Source: DASUBN01 sp036000105
GTDB lineage: Bacteria; Pseudomonadota; Gammaproteobacteria; Natronospirales; REEB76
Direction: 5' to 3'
Assembly (NCBI GenBank): GCA_036000105.1
Contig: DASYGE010000002.1
Coordinates: 186,001 to 250,000, forward strand
DNA length: 64,000 bases
Below, piece after piece: positions 1-7,053 of the stretch. Each line of letters starts with the position of its first letter. Positions within the stretch are counted from its first letter, which is position 1. The notes beneath the pieces are model-generated. The model was not told the DNA's origin. It was given only the letters and a program-made list of their open reading frames with translations, and made no database searches. A program made the position numbers and the translations under genes.

Positions 1-142
1 AACGCATCTTCCTGATCAATCGCCGTACTATCAGCTCTGGTCCCGTATTTTTTGTCTTAACGGAACGCATAATGAATCTGCGTCGAGTGGGAGTTCTCGT
101 ATCCATAGGGTTATTGTAAGCGCTGAATACCGACCGACAAGG

Positions 143-1045
143 ATGGGAATAGCTATGGGATTTCAATTATGGACCTCTCCAATTACGGGTTATCGTCGAA
201 AGGGCACGCGTATTTCAGAACTACGGGCGCTTGTTGGCTCTGGAATTACAGCGATGGCAGTACTTGAGCCGCTGCAGTCCTGCATCAATACAATTAGCGC
301 CTCCGAAGTGGCTCCAGCACTCCGACGGAGAGAGTTCGATGTCGCGGGTATTAAGGAGTCAGGTACCGGCCCTGTAAAAGGATTTGTCAGGACATCAGAG
401 CTGACTAGTGGGGCGGTACAAGACCATTTCCATCCATTTGAGGCTCAACACCTCGTTTCTGAAGCAATACCGTTGCATGAGCTTTTGTCTGCTTTAAAGA
501 CGAAGACTCATGTTTTCGTGCTTATTGGTTCTGAAGTGCGTGGCATCGTAACCAGAACTGATTTGAATAAACCGCCGGTCCGTATCTATTTATTTGGAAT
601 TATTTCGTTATTTGAAATGCATTTAACCTTTTGGCTAAGGACCGTACTAAAGACGCGAACGCTGGACGTATTAATAAATGAAAATCGACTTGTTAGTGCA
701 AAAGAGTTGCAAGAGTTGCGCGGCCAACATAACGAGCATGTGGACTTAGTCGAGTGTCTTCAGCTTTGTGATAAGCGGGATGTAATTGTAGGAGATGATG
801 CACTACGTGAGAAACTCGGTATGGGGAGTAAAGATCGAGCGGTAAGAAAAATTAAAGAGCTTGAGGAGCTAAGAAATCGTGTTGCACATAGTCAGCAAGA
901 CTTAAGTCAAGGTATAAGATGGGAAGGAATAATTGAGCTGGTCGAGTGGATTGAGAATGTTGTAGGAATTTCGGATGCACTTGTAGAACAAGAAGCTAAA
1001 AATCAATCGGGGACGATTGTAGAAGGCCTGTTAGCCTCGATCTGA
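143..1045 (+). CDS. CBS-domain protein with C-terminal HEPN-like domain
   Basis: The 300-residue protein has a CBS-like region at about residues 50-150, ending in the stretch GIVTRTDLNKPPVRIYLFG that is typical of CBS proteins. A helical, charged C-terminal part (about 190-285) contains RNRVAH, an R-x4-H signature of HEPN ribonuclease domains, within the context LEELRNRVAHSQ. CBS domains usually bind adenine nucleotides, so I infer a ligand-sensing HEPN protein, possibly an RNase in stress or defence. It has no signal peptide. The gene is AT-richer than most of the window and stands alone. The ATG at 143 is used; an ATG at 155 is an alternative. The domain calls are by eye, so the function is tentative. 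Confidence 0.6.
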   Translation: MGIAMGFQLWTSPITGYRRKGTRISELRALVGSGITAMAVLEPLQSCINTISASEVAPALRRREFDVAGIKESGTGPVKGFVRTSELTSGAVQDHFHPFEAQHLVSEAIPLHELLSALKTKTHVFVLIGSEVRGIVTRTDLNKPPVRIYLFGIISLFEMHLTFWLRTVLKTRTLDVLINENRLVSAKELQELRGQHNEHVDLVECLQLCDKRDVIVGDDALREKLGMGSKDRAVRKIKELEELRNRVAHSQQDLSQGIRWEGIIELVEWIENVVGISDALVEQEAKNQSGTIVEGLLASI

Positions 1046-1077
1046 ATCGATGAAAATATATGACACTATCCTCCCTC

Positions 1078-1169
1078 CGTAGGGTGGGGCTAGTCGCTGC
1101 TTTGAGTCTGTGTAAGATGGAGCTATCTAGCGCGCTTTGTCCCGGGGATTTGGGAAAGGGGTACACGTG
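1078..1169 (+). repeat. Duplicated 5' leader, copy 1
   Basis: These 92 bases match 3836-3927 at about 81 positions. Both copies end in an identical 25-base stretch that includes the ribosome binding site GGGAAAGGGG and a GTG start codon. The duplicated unit is therefore the promoter/leader and start of two otherwise unrelated secreted-protein genes. Confidence 0.8.
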
Positions 1170-2006
1170 ATCCACAAGAACTCGGTTATGAGTCAGTTGG
1201 TCTTGCTATCGCTCGTCGGTCTTGCGATTGTGACATCAAGTGCTGGCGCTAATCCTGACTCGCCGGCTCCTGCCGCAAAGTCAAGTAACGTCAAAGAGCT
1301 GCCGAGTGGGCCGAGCGGTGATAGCTCGGTGGCTGGCACTGATTATCGGTTGCATCCTTTCAAAGCCAAGGACGAAGCAGGGCACCCTCTGACAGATGTG
1401 CCCGCCAACATAGTCGACGTCTTCTCCGGGATGGGGGAATGGGACGCGCCCAAATACAGCGAACCACCGGCGATCACGTATCAGATACCGGCGGATATCC
1501 GTGATCAGATCCAGTTGTTCTATGCAAGTGGGCCCGGATGGGTAGTCGTACCGAAGGGTTGGGTTATCCATAGGGCGGCGGAAGGCGCCGATGGAAATGC
1601 GGTGTTCTCATTCTTATCCCCTAAGGGGCGCGAGGGAGGTTGGTTGGAGATAGAGTCCATACCGGCATGTATGGGCTGCATGTATAGTGCCGCAGACGGC
1701 ATTATCCCCGGAGCCCATGCTGGGCTTGAAGGGATAACAGAAGACGGCGCGCCAGAGCCGACACTCGTCCCCAAGCCGGATTCCATGACTCACCCGACTG
1801 CCTGCCTGGCAGTCTTTAGTTATCGTATCAAACCGTCCTTGACTGTCCACGCGGTCGTCTTCCTCGGGCACGCCGAAGAGCCGACTGAGACAGACGAGGA
1901 AGGCGCGTCCCTGTATATCGCCATGCCCGACGCAAACGCGAAACTCGCGGAGTTCATAAGCGGGTTCTTCCAAAAGACGTATTCCGACTGTGCTGGAGTG
2001 GATTAA
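1167..2006 (+). CDS. Hypothetical exported protein
   Basis: I do not recognise the family. The GTG at 1167 is preferred because AAAGGGG lies just upstream and because the duplicated leader ends there; this gives 279 residues. The N-terminus has a hydrophobic signal-like segment (QLVLLSLVGLAIVTSSAGA), followed by a Pro/Ala/Ser-rich linker, so the product is probably periplasmic or surface exposed. A CxxC pair (ACMGCMY) lies near residue 170 and a single cysteine lies near the C-terminus. It is followed by lipoprotein genes at 2101 and 3058 on the same strand. No catalytic motif is visible. Confidence 0.6.
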   Translation: MIHKNSVMSQLVLLSLVGLAIVTSSAGANPDSPAPAAKSSNVKELPSGPSGDSSVAGTDYRLHPFKAKDEAGHPLTDVPANIVDVFSGMGEWDAPKYSEPPAITYQIPADIRDQIQLFYASGPGWVVVPKGWVIHRAAEGADGNAVFSFLSPKGREGGWLEIESIPACMGCMYSAADGIIPGAHAGLEGITEDGAPEPTLVPKPDSMTHPTACLAVFSYRIKPSLTVHAVVFLGHAEEPTETDEEGASLYIAMPDANAKLAEFISGFFQKTYSDCAGVD

Positions 2007-2100
2007 AAACATTGACGGCACCCACTGGCTCATCACCAACGTGTTTTAAAACCCGGTCTGGTACGATTTAGCCGTCTGCACAGGGAAGGGGATACAGGGA

Positions 2101-3009
2101 ATGAATCTTTACTCGATTTCTAGAGCCGCTGTTCTTGGCGTGACGCTGGCTATAGTCGCCTGCGCACAAGGGCCTTCTAAATCGCAAACGATTGCGCCCG
2201 CCAAGGCCGCTGAGCCGGAAGAAAAGGAGCTTCCCATCCCGCAGGAGTTTAAGGACAGTACGAGGAAGGAATTCGCACTTGGGGGTCTGATCAAGACGTA
2301 TGACGATGTGGCATGGCTAGGCACGGATGCTGTTATGGCGGCGGGGTTCAAGCCGCAAGACCCTTCGACGACCGTTTATGTGGTTGAGCCAACCACGAAT
2401 GATTTAAACGGTATCTTTCAGTTTGCATTCATCACCGAAGCCGGCGGAAAGCTGCGTGTAGCAGCCATGGCTCATATCGATCACCATGCTTCGGGAATGG
2501 GGAAGGTGATAGATGCCGGAGTGATGAATCCAGCCCCCGAGGCTTCATATGAAGATGCCAGGATGTCTGCCGCCTTGAAGGCGGCAGAGCAGGCGCCCGG
2601 TCTGAAATTCTGCAACGCAACCTACAATCACGTTGTGCTGCCTTATCTTGAAGACGGCAAGTCCGAGTACCGAGTCTATTTCTTGATGTCTTCGAGTACA
2701 AAGGGCGTAGTCCCTGTTGGTGGGCACATCCTGGTCAGGGTGGCCGACGATGCCAAGACGATCCTTGAGGTAAAGCCTCTGGCCAAATCTTGCGGAATCG
2801 ATCCGGGAGCAGATGACCCGCGCGCGGTGGCGATTGAGTTCACCAATTTGGCGCTGGATTCGCCTTCCGCAGCACAGGTATTCCTGATGCTGCGGTATGA
2901 GAAGCCCGTTTACGTCATTACCAAGAACGGTTTTCTTTGGGGAATAGATTCGAGAGGGATACGCCTGCTTAACGAAGGCGAGGATAAAGATAAGTCACAC
3001 GCTAACTGA
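2101..3009 (+). CDS. Hypothetical lipoprotein
   Basis: The 302-residue product begins with a signal peptide ending in a lipobox-like AIVAC, so lipid attachment at Cys21 is likely. GGGAAGGGG lies upstream of the ATG. The mature part starts with a low-complexity Pro/Glu/Ala linker (PAKAAEPEEKELPIP). It has no recognised enzymatic motif. It belongs to a run of small exported proteins (1167, 2101, 3058, 3925, 4518) on one strand, with gaps too wide to be sure of one operon. Confidence 0.6.
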   Translation: MNLYSISRAAVLGVTLAIVACAQGPSKSQTIAPAKAAEPEEKELPIPQEFKDSTRKEFALGGLIKTYDDVAWLGTDAVMAAGFKPQDPSTTVYVVEPTTNDLNGIFQFAFITEAGGKLRVAAMAHIDHHASGMGKVIDAGVMNPAPEASYEDARMSAALKAAEQAPGLKFCNATYNHVVLPYLEDGKSEYRVYFLMSSSTKGVVPVGGHILVRVADDAKTILEVKPLAKSCGIDPGADDPRAVAIEFTNLALDSPSAAQVFLMLRYEKPVYVITKNGFLWGIDSRGIRLLNEGEDKDKSHAN

Positions 3010-3057
3010 ATAATCACTCCGGCAACTTGAACACAGATGCTTTCTGAGGTGGCACAT

Positions 3058-3804
3058 ATGATCGTCAAGGAGTTCATCGACCTGACGGCCCCACGATTTG
3101 GGCGCGGCCTGTCGCTTTCGTTGCTACTAATGTTTGCTGGCTGCGCGACCGCGCCGACAGGGCCGTATTGGGAAGATGCAAAATGGACGCAGGCATTGGC
3201 GGATGCGATCCATGTGAAAGTCACCTACCCAAACAATTTTTCGGCAGAGGTGCTTCCGACGGGGGAAGCCACTGTGGGCTTCGACTATCAGGAAAATAGG
3301 CTAACTAATGTGGTGATAACACGCTCAACGGGTCACAAAGTATTGGATGATGCTGTCGTGCTCGGCATACAGAAGGTCACCCCGCCCAGCGTTGGCCGCG
3401 ACTATAGTTCGACGGCGCATCATTTTGAACTGTCCATACTCATGCAACCTGATATAGATCAGTTTCGAATGACTTTATATGATGCGATCACCTCTAACTT
3501 GAAGTTCCCGAAGGGGCTATACCCCTCTACTGCGGTGCTTGTCGATATCAAGGCGAACTATCTTAATGGCTCCCTTACAAACATCAGCATGCAGCGATCG
3601 AGCAATTTTGAGGATGTGGATAACGCTATCATCGCTAAACTCGGGAGCGCATCCTTGCCGGCACCGCCGTCGAATTTCAAGGATAAACCCATTGAAATTG
3701 ACATGAGCTTCTGCATGGCGCTCGAATATCGGTTTTGCACGAGAAACGTAGGCAATCAATGGTTGGGATTCAGCGGGCTTTCTTTTGTCATTACTCCGCC
3801 ATGA
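3058..3804 (+). CDS. Lipoprotein with two TonB-C-terminal-like repeats
   Basis: Start ATG 3058 is chosen over 3037 because GAGG lies about 8 bases upstream and the signal peptide then begins soon after. A lipobox FAGC marks the lipidated cysteine. The mature protein has two similar modules: roughly residues 50-120 (VTYPNNFSAEVLPTGEATVGF...VVITRSTGHKVLDDAVV) and 145-215 (LKFPKGLYPSTAVLVDI...ISMQRSSNFEDVDNAII). Both show the 'S-G-x-x-x-L-D-x-A-V' pattern of TonB C-terminal folds. TonB itself is anchored by a membrane helix, so a lipid-anchored double module may be an accessory energy-transducer-like or scaffold protein. Confidence 0.6.
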   Translation: MIVKEFIDLTAPRFGRGLSLSLLLMFAGCATAPTGPYWEDAKWTQALADAIHVKVTYPNNFSAEVLPTGEATVGFDYQENRLTNVVITRSTGHKVLDDAVVLGIQKVTPPSVGRDYSSTAHHFELSILMQPDIDQFRMTLYDAITSNLKFPKGLYPSTAVLVDIKANYLNGSLTNISMQRSSNFEDVDNAIIAKLGSASLPAPPSNFKDKPIEIDMSFCMALEYRFCTRNVGNQWLGFSGLSFVITPP

Positions 3805-3835
3805 GGAAAAAAGAAACGAGACGCTACGCTTTACC

Positions 3836-3927
3836 CGCAGGGATGGGCTAGCCGCTGCTTTGAGTCTATGTAGGATTGAGCTCTCTAGCGCGCTTTGCCC
3901 TAGGGATTTGGGAAAGGGGTACACGTG
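3836..3927 (+). repeat. Duplicated 5' leader, copy 2
   Basis: Second copy of the 92-base leader seen at 1078-1169, ending at the GTG start of the gene at 3925. The last 25 bases, including AAAGGGG and GTG, are identical between the copies. Confidence 0.8.
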
Positions 3928-4401
3928 AGACGCATGCTTCTTGTGGGGTTGCTCTTCATGGTGAATGCCGTGGCTCTTGGCGGAGAAGATGAGCTACAAC
4001 GCGAAATCAGGGAGTTCCACATTGTCCACGTTTCCGATGGCCCAATCGGTCGTTGGCATAACGCCACACAGGCAGGAGTAATACGATACCTGGTCTACAA
4101 AGGCGGGTATGAAGAAGTTTATAACTCACTCTTCATACAGTGGTCGGAGGCTAATGCCGATAGTTCGACAAAGCAGTCTCTAGCAACGACAAGGGCTATT
4201 AATTTGATTAAAGGGGTGTTCAAGTCTCCGACAATAGTGTCCGATAGCCCCTATACGCTACATGTTGTTGTAAGCACGATTTACTGCGCCGACCCGCAAA
4301 GCTACAACATCGAGATTCTTGATGTCGGCAAATACAAGATCGATTATCTGAATAAAGACCGGTGTGAAGATGCCGATACTAGCGGTGTGTACACCGATTA
4401 A
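3925..4401 (+). CDS. Hypothetical exported protein
   Basis: The 158-residue product starts with a GTG that is the last codon of the duplicated leader. The first 20 residues (MRRMLLVGLLFMVNAVALGG) form a short signal peptide. The rest is soluble and contains two cysteines (YCAD, DRCED) that could form a disulfide in the periplasm. I recognise no family. Base composition is AT-richer than the core genes further right, as for its neighbours. Confidence 0.55.
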   Translation: MRRMLLVGLLFMVNAVALGGEDELQREIREFHIVHVSDGPIGRWHNATQAGVIRYLVYKGGYEEVYNSLFIQWSEANADSSTKQSLATTRAINLIKGVFKSPTIVSDSPYTLHVVVSTIYCADPQSYNIEILDVGKYKIDYLNKDRCEDADTSGVYTD

Positions 4402-4517
4402 TAACAATAATTGGAGACAGACGCCAATTGTATTATATATTCAGGAATTACATGCCCTCATCGGCATCTCCTAAATTACCTAATGTTGAGGATGCAATGC
4501 TCGCTGCTAATCAGAAG

Positions 4518-4967
4518 ATGCGACAACTCGTAGTTAGCTTTTTATTTGTATTCGTTGCCGGCTGTTCGACTGTTCCAGATGTACATCGTTTTGGGCAAGT
4601 GGATCTCTCGGACAAGTCGATTACAGTTCCTGCTGGAGGGGCAGGAGTGCTGGGCGAAGTTAAGGACGAGCTGCAGAAAGCCGGTTGGCGGCTGGTGATT
4701 TACGACGGCCCGGAGCAAATTCAGGGTAGCGCTGGATTGGACACGCACCTACTTGTGTCGCAGACATACACGACGCGGTATACGTTGTTTATGCGCAGTC
4801 ATACACAGGGCCCAGGAAACTGCCCCTGGACTACAGTCTCCTACTGGTTGGATTCTTCAATCGTCGACAACAAGTCGGGCCACGAAGTGCTGACCATCAC
4901 TGGCTCGGTATGCTCGCCTGAAGATGCGGGGCAGACGCTACTCGACGAGTTAAATAAGCGGCAATGA
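4518..4967 (+). CDS. Hypothetical lipoprotein
   Basis: The reading frame is open from 4428, but the segment from ATG 4518 (MRQLVVSFLFVFVAGC) reads as a compact lipoprotein signal peptide with lipobox VAGC. That start is therefore preferred, although its ribosome binding site is weak. ATG 4452, with AGGAA upstream, is an alternative. The mature protein is about 130 residues and ends KRQ. It has two further cysteines (NCPW, SVCS). No family is recognised. Confidence 0.5.
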   Translation: MRQLVVSFLFVFVAGCSTVPDVHRFGQVDLSDKSITVPAGGAGVLGEVKDELQKAGWRLVIYDGPEQIQGSAGLDTHLLVSQTYTTRYTLFMRSHTQGPGNCPWTTVSYWLDSSIVDNKSGHEVLTITGSVCSPEDAGQTLLDELNKRQ

Positions 4968-4985
4968 GATAAAGGGAAAGGGGCT

Positions 4986-5068
4986 AAGTCTTGACTTAAT
5001 ATATTTTCGGACACGCGATCGACCCGGTTCGATGCTTACGATATAGACCCGCCGTTCGTCGCCGTTTT
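4986..5068 (+). repeat. Direct repeat A, copy 1 (first half)
   Basis: Matches 8692-8774 with only about six mismatches over 83 bases; both copies include TTGACTTAATATATTTT and GGTTCGATGCTTACGATATA. The second half of the repeat (5326-5368 here) adjoins the first directly at 8779, so copy 1 carries about 257 extra bases. A partial third match lies near 15665-15695. Confidence 0.8.
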
Positions 5069-5107
5069 GGGCCAATAGGCCCGGCCTCTATTCATAAAAA
5101 TGCGAGA

Positions 5108-5205
5108 TATTGGTCTTTAGCTAGGCGCGGGAGGCGATCAGCCGGAGCGTACTCTTTGGTACGTGAGGACTGTGAGCCGGACCGCAACACCGCTAAAGGC
5201 CAATA
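5108..5205. repeat. Palindromic intergenic element, copy 1
   Basis: A 98-base element with near-perfect 14-base outer inverted repeats (TATTGGTCTTTAGC and GCTAAAGGCCAATA, one mismatch) and a central hairpin CGTACT-CTTT-GGTACG. Related elements occur near 49975-50210 and 51903-52027. It lies inside the interruption of direct repeat A. Confidence 0.75.
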
Positions 5206-5325
5206 GATCCATTTTTGACAATGCCTTGTAGGTATTGGCCTTTCGTGAGGCCACACCAACGGCTGTTACCCTCGAAATCCTTGACCATGAAGCTCGTCAC
5301 GCTGATGCGGACGGACTTAGGTGCA

Positions 5326-5368
5326 TAGCGGTCCCAGCGCCCGGCGTGAATCGCCTCGCGGCGAGTGG
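5326..5368 (+). repeat. Direct repeat A, copy 1 (second half)
   Basis: Matches 8779-8822 closely (shared core TAGCGGTCCCAGCGCCCGGC). In copy 2 the two halves are only about four bases apart. Confidence 0.75.
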
Positions 5369-5378
5369 CATTGACCGT

Positions 5379-5396
5379 TGTACCATTTGTGGTACA
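5379..5396. promoter_or_regulatory. Operator-like palindrome before toxin-antitoxin genes
   Basis: Perfect inverted repeat TGTACCA-TTTG-TGGTACA, 22 bases before the chosen toxin start. Toxin-antitoxin operons of this type are usually repressed by the antitoxin at such sites, so this is the probable operator; binding is inferred. Confidence 0.6.
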
Positions 5397-5418
5397 CTCC
5401 ATGCGAAGGAAGATATGC

Positions 5419-5772
5419 ATGCGGGCACCTCCCAAACTGACGGCACGGTTTTTCCGTACCGATGCGGGAAACGAACCGGTCCGGGAGTGGCTCAAGGCTT
5501 TGCCGTCGGAGGAGAGGAAGACTATCGGTGAGGACATCCTCACCGTCCAGTACGGATGGCCCATTGGCATGCCGCTCACCCGCGCATTAGGCGGCGGCCT
5601 GCACGAGGTTCGCAGCGATCTCGGCGGCAAGCGCATAGCGCGTGTGATTTTCGTTGTGGAAGGCGATGCGGCGGTCCTTCTGCACAGCTTCATCAAGAAG
5701 ACCCAGAAGATGCCGAAGCAGGACCTGGATCTCGCTCGTCAGCGCTTGAGGCGACTACGGGCAGTCAAATGA
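5419..5772 (+). CDS. HigB/Gp49-like toxin of RelE superfamily
   Basis: The start at ATG 5419 has AAGGAAG six bases upstream; upstream ATGs at 5401 are weaker. The roughly 117-residue protein matches the phage-derived Gp49-like/HigB layout: RFFRTDAGNEPVREWLKALP near the N-terminus, then MPLTRALGGGLHEVRSDLGG, then RVIFVVEGDAAVLLHSFIKKTQKMP and a Lys/Arg-rich tail. Such toxins are ribosome-dependent mRNA interferases. It is followed 13 bases later by an XRE antitoxin gene, the toxin-first order typical of higBA. Confidence 0.85.
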   Translation: MRAPPKLTARFFRTDAGNEPVREWLKALPSEERKTIGEDILTVQYGWPIGMPLTRALGGGLHEVRSDLGGKRIARVIFVVEGDAAVLLHSFIKKTQKMPKQDLDLARQRLRRLRAVK

Positions 5773-5785
5773 CGAGGACAACGTT

Positions 5786-6070
5786 ATGACCAAGAAGCAT
5801 GTGGGCAGCAAGTTCGAGGACTTCCTCGCCGAGGAAGGCCGCTTGCAACAGAGTACGGCGGTGGCCCTCAAGCGGGTCATCGCCTGGCAGTTGGAGAAGG
5901 CCATCAAGGCCCAGCATCTCACCAAAAACACCGTCGCGAAGCGCATGAAGACCAGCCGAGCTCAACTCGATAGACTGCTGGACCCAACGAACCCGTCAGT
6001 GACGCTTGATACCCTTGCGCGGGCCGCTGCGGCAGTCGGCCGTGAAATCAAGATTGTGTTGGCGGCTTGA
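5786..6070 (+). CDS. HigA-like XRE-family antitoxin
   Basis: The 94-residue protein carries a helix-turn-helix of the XRE type at about residues 40-85 (LTKNTVAKRMKTSRAQLDRLLDP...SVTLDTLARAAAAVG). It follows the toxin gene by 13 bases and so is cotranscribed. It is expected to neutralise the toxin and to bind the palindrome at 5379-5396. An intact pair is seen, so the module is probably functional. Confidence 0.85.
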   Translation: MTKKHVGSKFEDFLAEEGRLQQSTAVALKRVIAWQLEKAIKAQHLTKNTVAKRMKTSRAQLDRLLDPTNPSVTLDTLARAAAAVGREIKIVLAA

Positions 6071-6100
6071 GTCGCTGACTTGAGCGATATCTAACGGAAC

Positions 6101-6122
6101 AAAAGGTGACGCTACCCTTTAT
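6101..6122 (+). repeat. Hairpin tag (GGGGACGCTACCC family)
   Basis: Variant with AAAAGGTGACGCTACCC; AAAGG and CCCTTT arms can pair around GACGCTA. It lies 31 bases after the antitoxin stop and 14 bases before the end of the truncated SRPBCC gene on the other strand. Further copies: 10132, 10872, 11566, 12685, 13299, 14812; distant variants 9730 and 17605. Confidence 0.75.
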
Positions 6123-6135
6123 TTAACTCGCGCAG

Positions 6136-6426
6136 CTAGCCTCGCCGGCCTTTCCGACTACGCTCTTTTGCTGCGCTATCCTGCTCCGCAAAAGAGTCCG
6201 TCCCGTCCGGTCCGTGCATCACGAAGTCCCACTCCCCGCTGACGCGGAACCCGAACGCCCGCGTGGTGGTGGTGAACCCCTCCGGTCCCCACCATCGCGA
6301 CAGATGCCGGACTGCGGTGAACGCCTCGAACACCAGCTCCCGTGGGGCACTGATGACCCGGGAGATCACGATCTCGCGGTCGGCCGTCGCTGATTGCGCC
6401 GGCGCGTCCCGTCCAGTCGCTGCCAT
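6136..6426 (-). pseudogene. Truncated SRPBCC (AHSA1-type) protein
   Basis: The N-terminal half of an AHSA1-like SRPBCC domain is clear (REIVISRVISAPRELVFEAF..LSRWWGPEGFTTTT), up to the GPDGTD motif at about residue 75. The sequence then turns into an unrelated Lys/Arg-rich tail and stops at 96 residues, where full-length members have about 150. The break lies next to the hairpin tag at 6101-6122. It sits 3 bases downstream of the ArsR gene 6430-6783, the usual ArsR-SRPBCC operon order. Probably non-functional. Confidence 0.7.
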
Positions 6427-6429
6427 CGG

Positions 6430-6783
6430 TCACTCCTCCTGTCTTTCCTGCTTGAGTTCCTGCACGTACGCGTCCAGCCGGTCGAAGCTCTCGTTCCAGA
6501 ACCGCTCGAAACCGCCGGTCCACTCGTGGACCAGTCGCAGTTCGCGGGCGTCAAGGCCGTACAGGCGCTGCTTGCCTGCCTTGCGGCCCCGCACCAGCCC
6601 GACCTCCCGGAGCACCCGCAGGTGTTTGGACGTCCCCGGCTGGGTCATCCCCAGCTCCTGGGCCAACTCAGTCACCGGCCGCTCACCCGCCCGCAGCAGT
6701 ACCAGGATCTCCCGGCGCTGCGGCTCGGCGATCGCGTTGAAGATGTCCGACGTCGTCGCTGCTCGTGCCATGGGTGCCATCAT
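6430..6783 (-). CDS. ArsR-family repressor
   Basis: A 117-residue winged-helix protein: FNAIAEPQRREILVLLRAGE, ELAQELGMTQPGTSKHLRVLREVGLV and RKAGKQRLYGLDARELRLV. This is the SRPBCC-associated ArsR subtype (lacking the cysteine metal site), which generally controls an adjacent SRPBCC gene. The start at 6783 directly abuts a 16-base palindrome, suggesting autorepression; ATG 6771 is an in-frame alternative. Confidence 0.85.
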   Translation of the reverse strand: MMAPMARAATTSDIFNAIAEPQRREILVLLRAGERPVTELAQELGMTQPGTSKHLRVLREVGLVRGRKAGKQRLYGLDARELRLVHEWTGGFERFWNESFDRLDAYVQELKQERQEE

Positions 6784-6799
6784 ATGCCGATATCGGCAT
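6784..6799. promoter_or_regulatory. Palindrome abutting the ArsR start codon
   Basis: ATGCCGATATCGGCAT is a perfect 16-base palindrome immediately 5' of the minus-strand ArsR start. It is a probable operator of that repressor. Bases 6800-7020 beyond it hold no supported gene; a minus-strand frame there encodes a hydrophobic fragment I cannot assign. Confidence 0.55.
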
Positions 6800-7020
6800 G
6801 TGTAAAGTCGGAGGAATCAGGCGGGTCTTGTCAGATGAGGATCGCGCCAGCAGAACCATCAGGATCTGCGCGCCGACCCGCGGTAGCCCGGTCAGCCAGT
6901 ACACGCTGATGGTGGCCAGCTCGAGGCCGGGGTAGTGAGGGCAAATGCCCAGAGCAACGAAAGAAAGACGATGTTTGATAGTGATTTTCGATGTTCTTTT
7001 ACAGCTTGCAAATTTCATTA

Positions 7021-7053
7021 GTTAGTCTATACTTACCGTAAGTGAAAACTAAC
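7021..7053 (+). promoter_or_regulatory. Nested symmetric operator overlapping -10 and start of ArsR gene
   Basis: GTTAGT-N4-ACTTAC-C-GTAAGT-N4-ACTAAC is fully symmetric about base 7037. It includes a -10-like TATACT (7028-7033) and overlaps the GTG start at 7042. A repressor bound here would block both transcription and start. If transcription starts about 7-9 bases after TATACT, the mRNA would be leaderless. Confidence 0.6.

Larger units (their letters stand above)
4968..5418. other. 450-base intergenic repeat zone
   Basis: No gene is supported here. It contains, in order, an 83-base direct repeat (4986-5068), a long palindromic element (5108-5205), unexplained sequence, a 43-base repeat half (5326-5368) and the operator-like palindrome before the toxin gene. 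The minus strand has an open frame through this zone, but it is mostly the repeat and has no recognisable product. Confidence 0.6.

Noticed and set aside
1281..2039. Minus-strand frames opposite the exported protein at 1167
   Set aside because: They lie within the coding region of a gene with a signal peptide and a shared leader, and they lack any recognisable domain.
5025..5045. GGTTCGATGC as a tRNA T-loop
   Set aside because: No cloverleaf can be built around it; the sequence is simply part of direct repeat A, found again at 8731.
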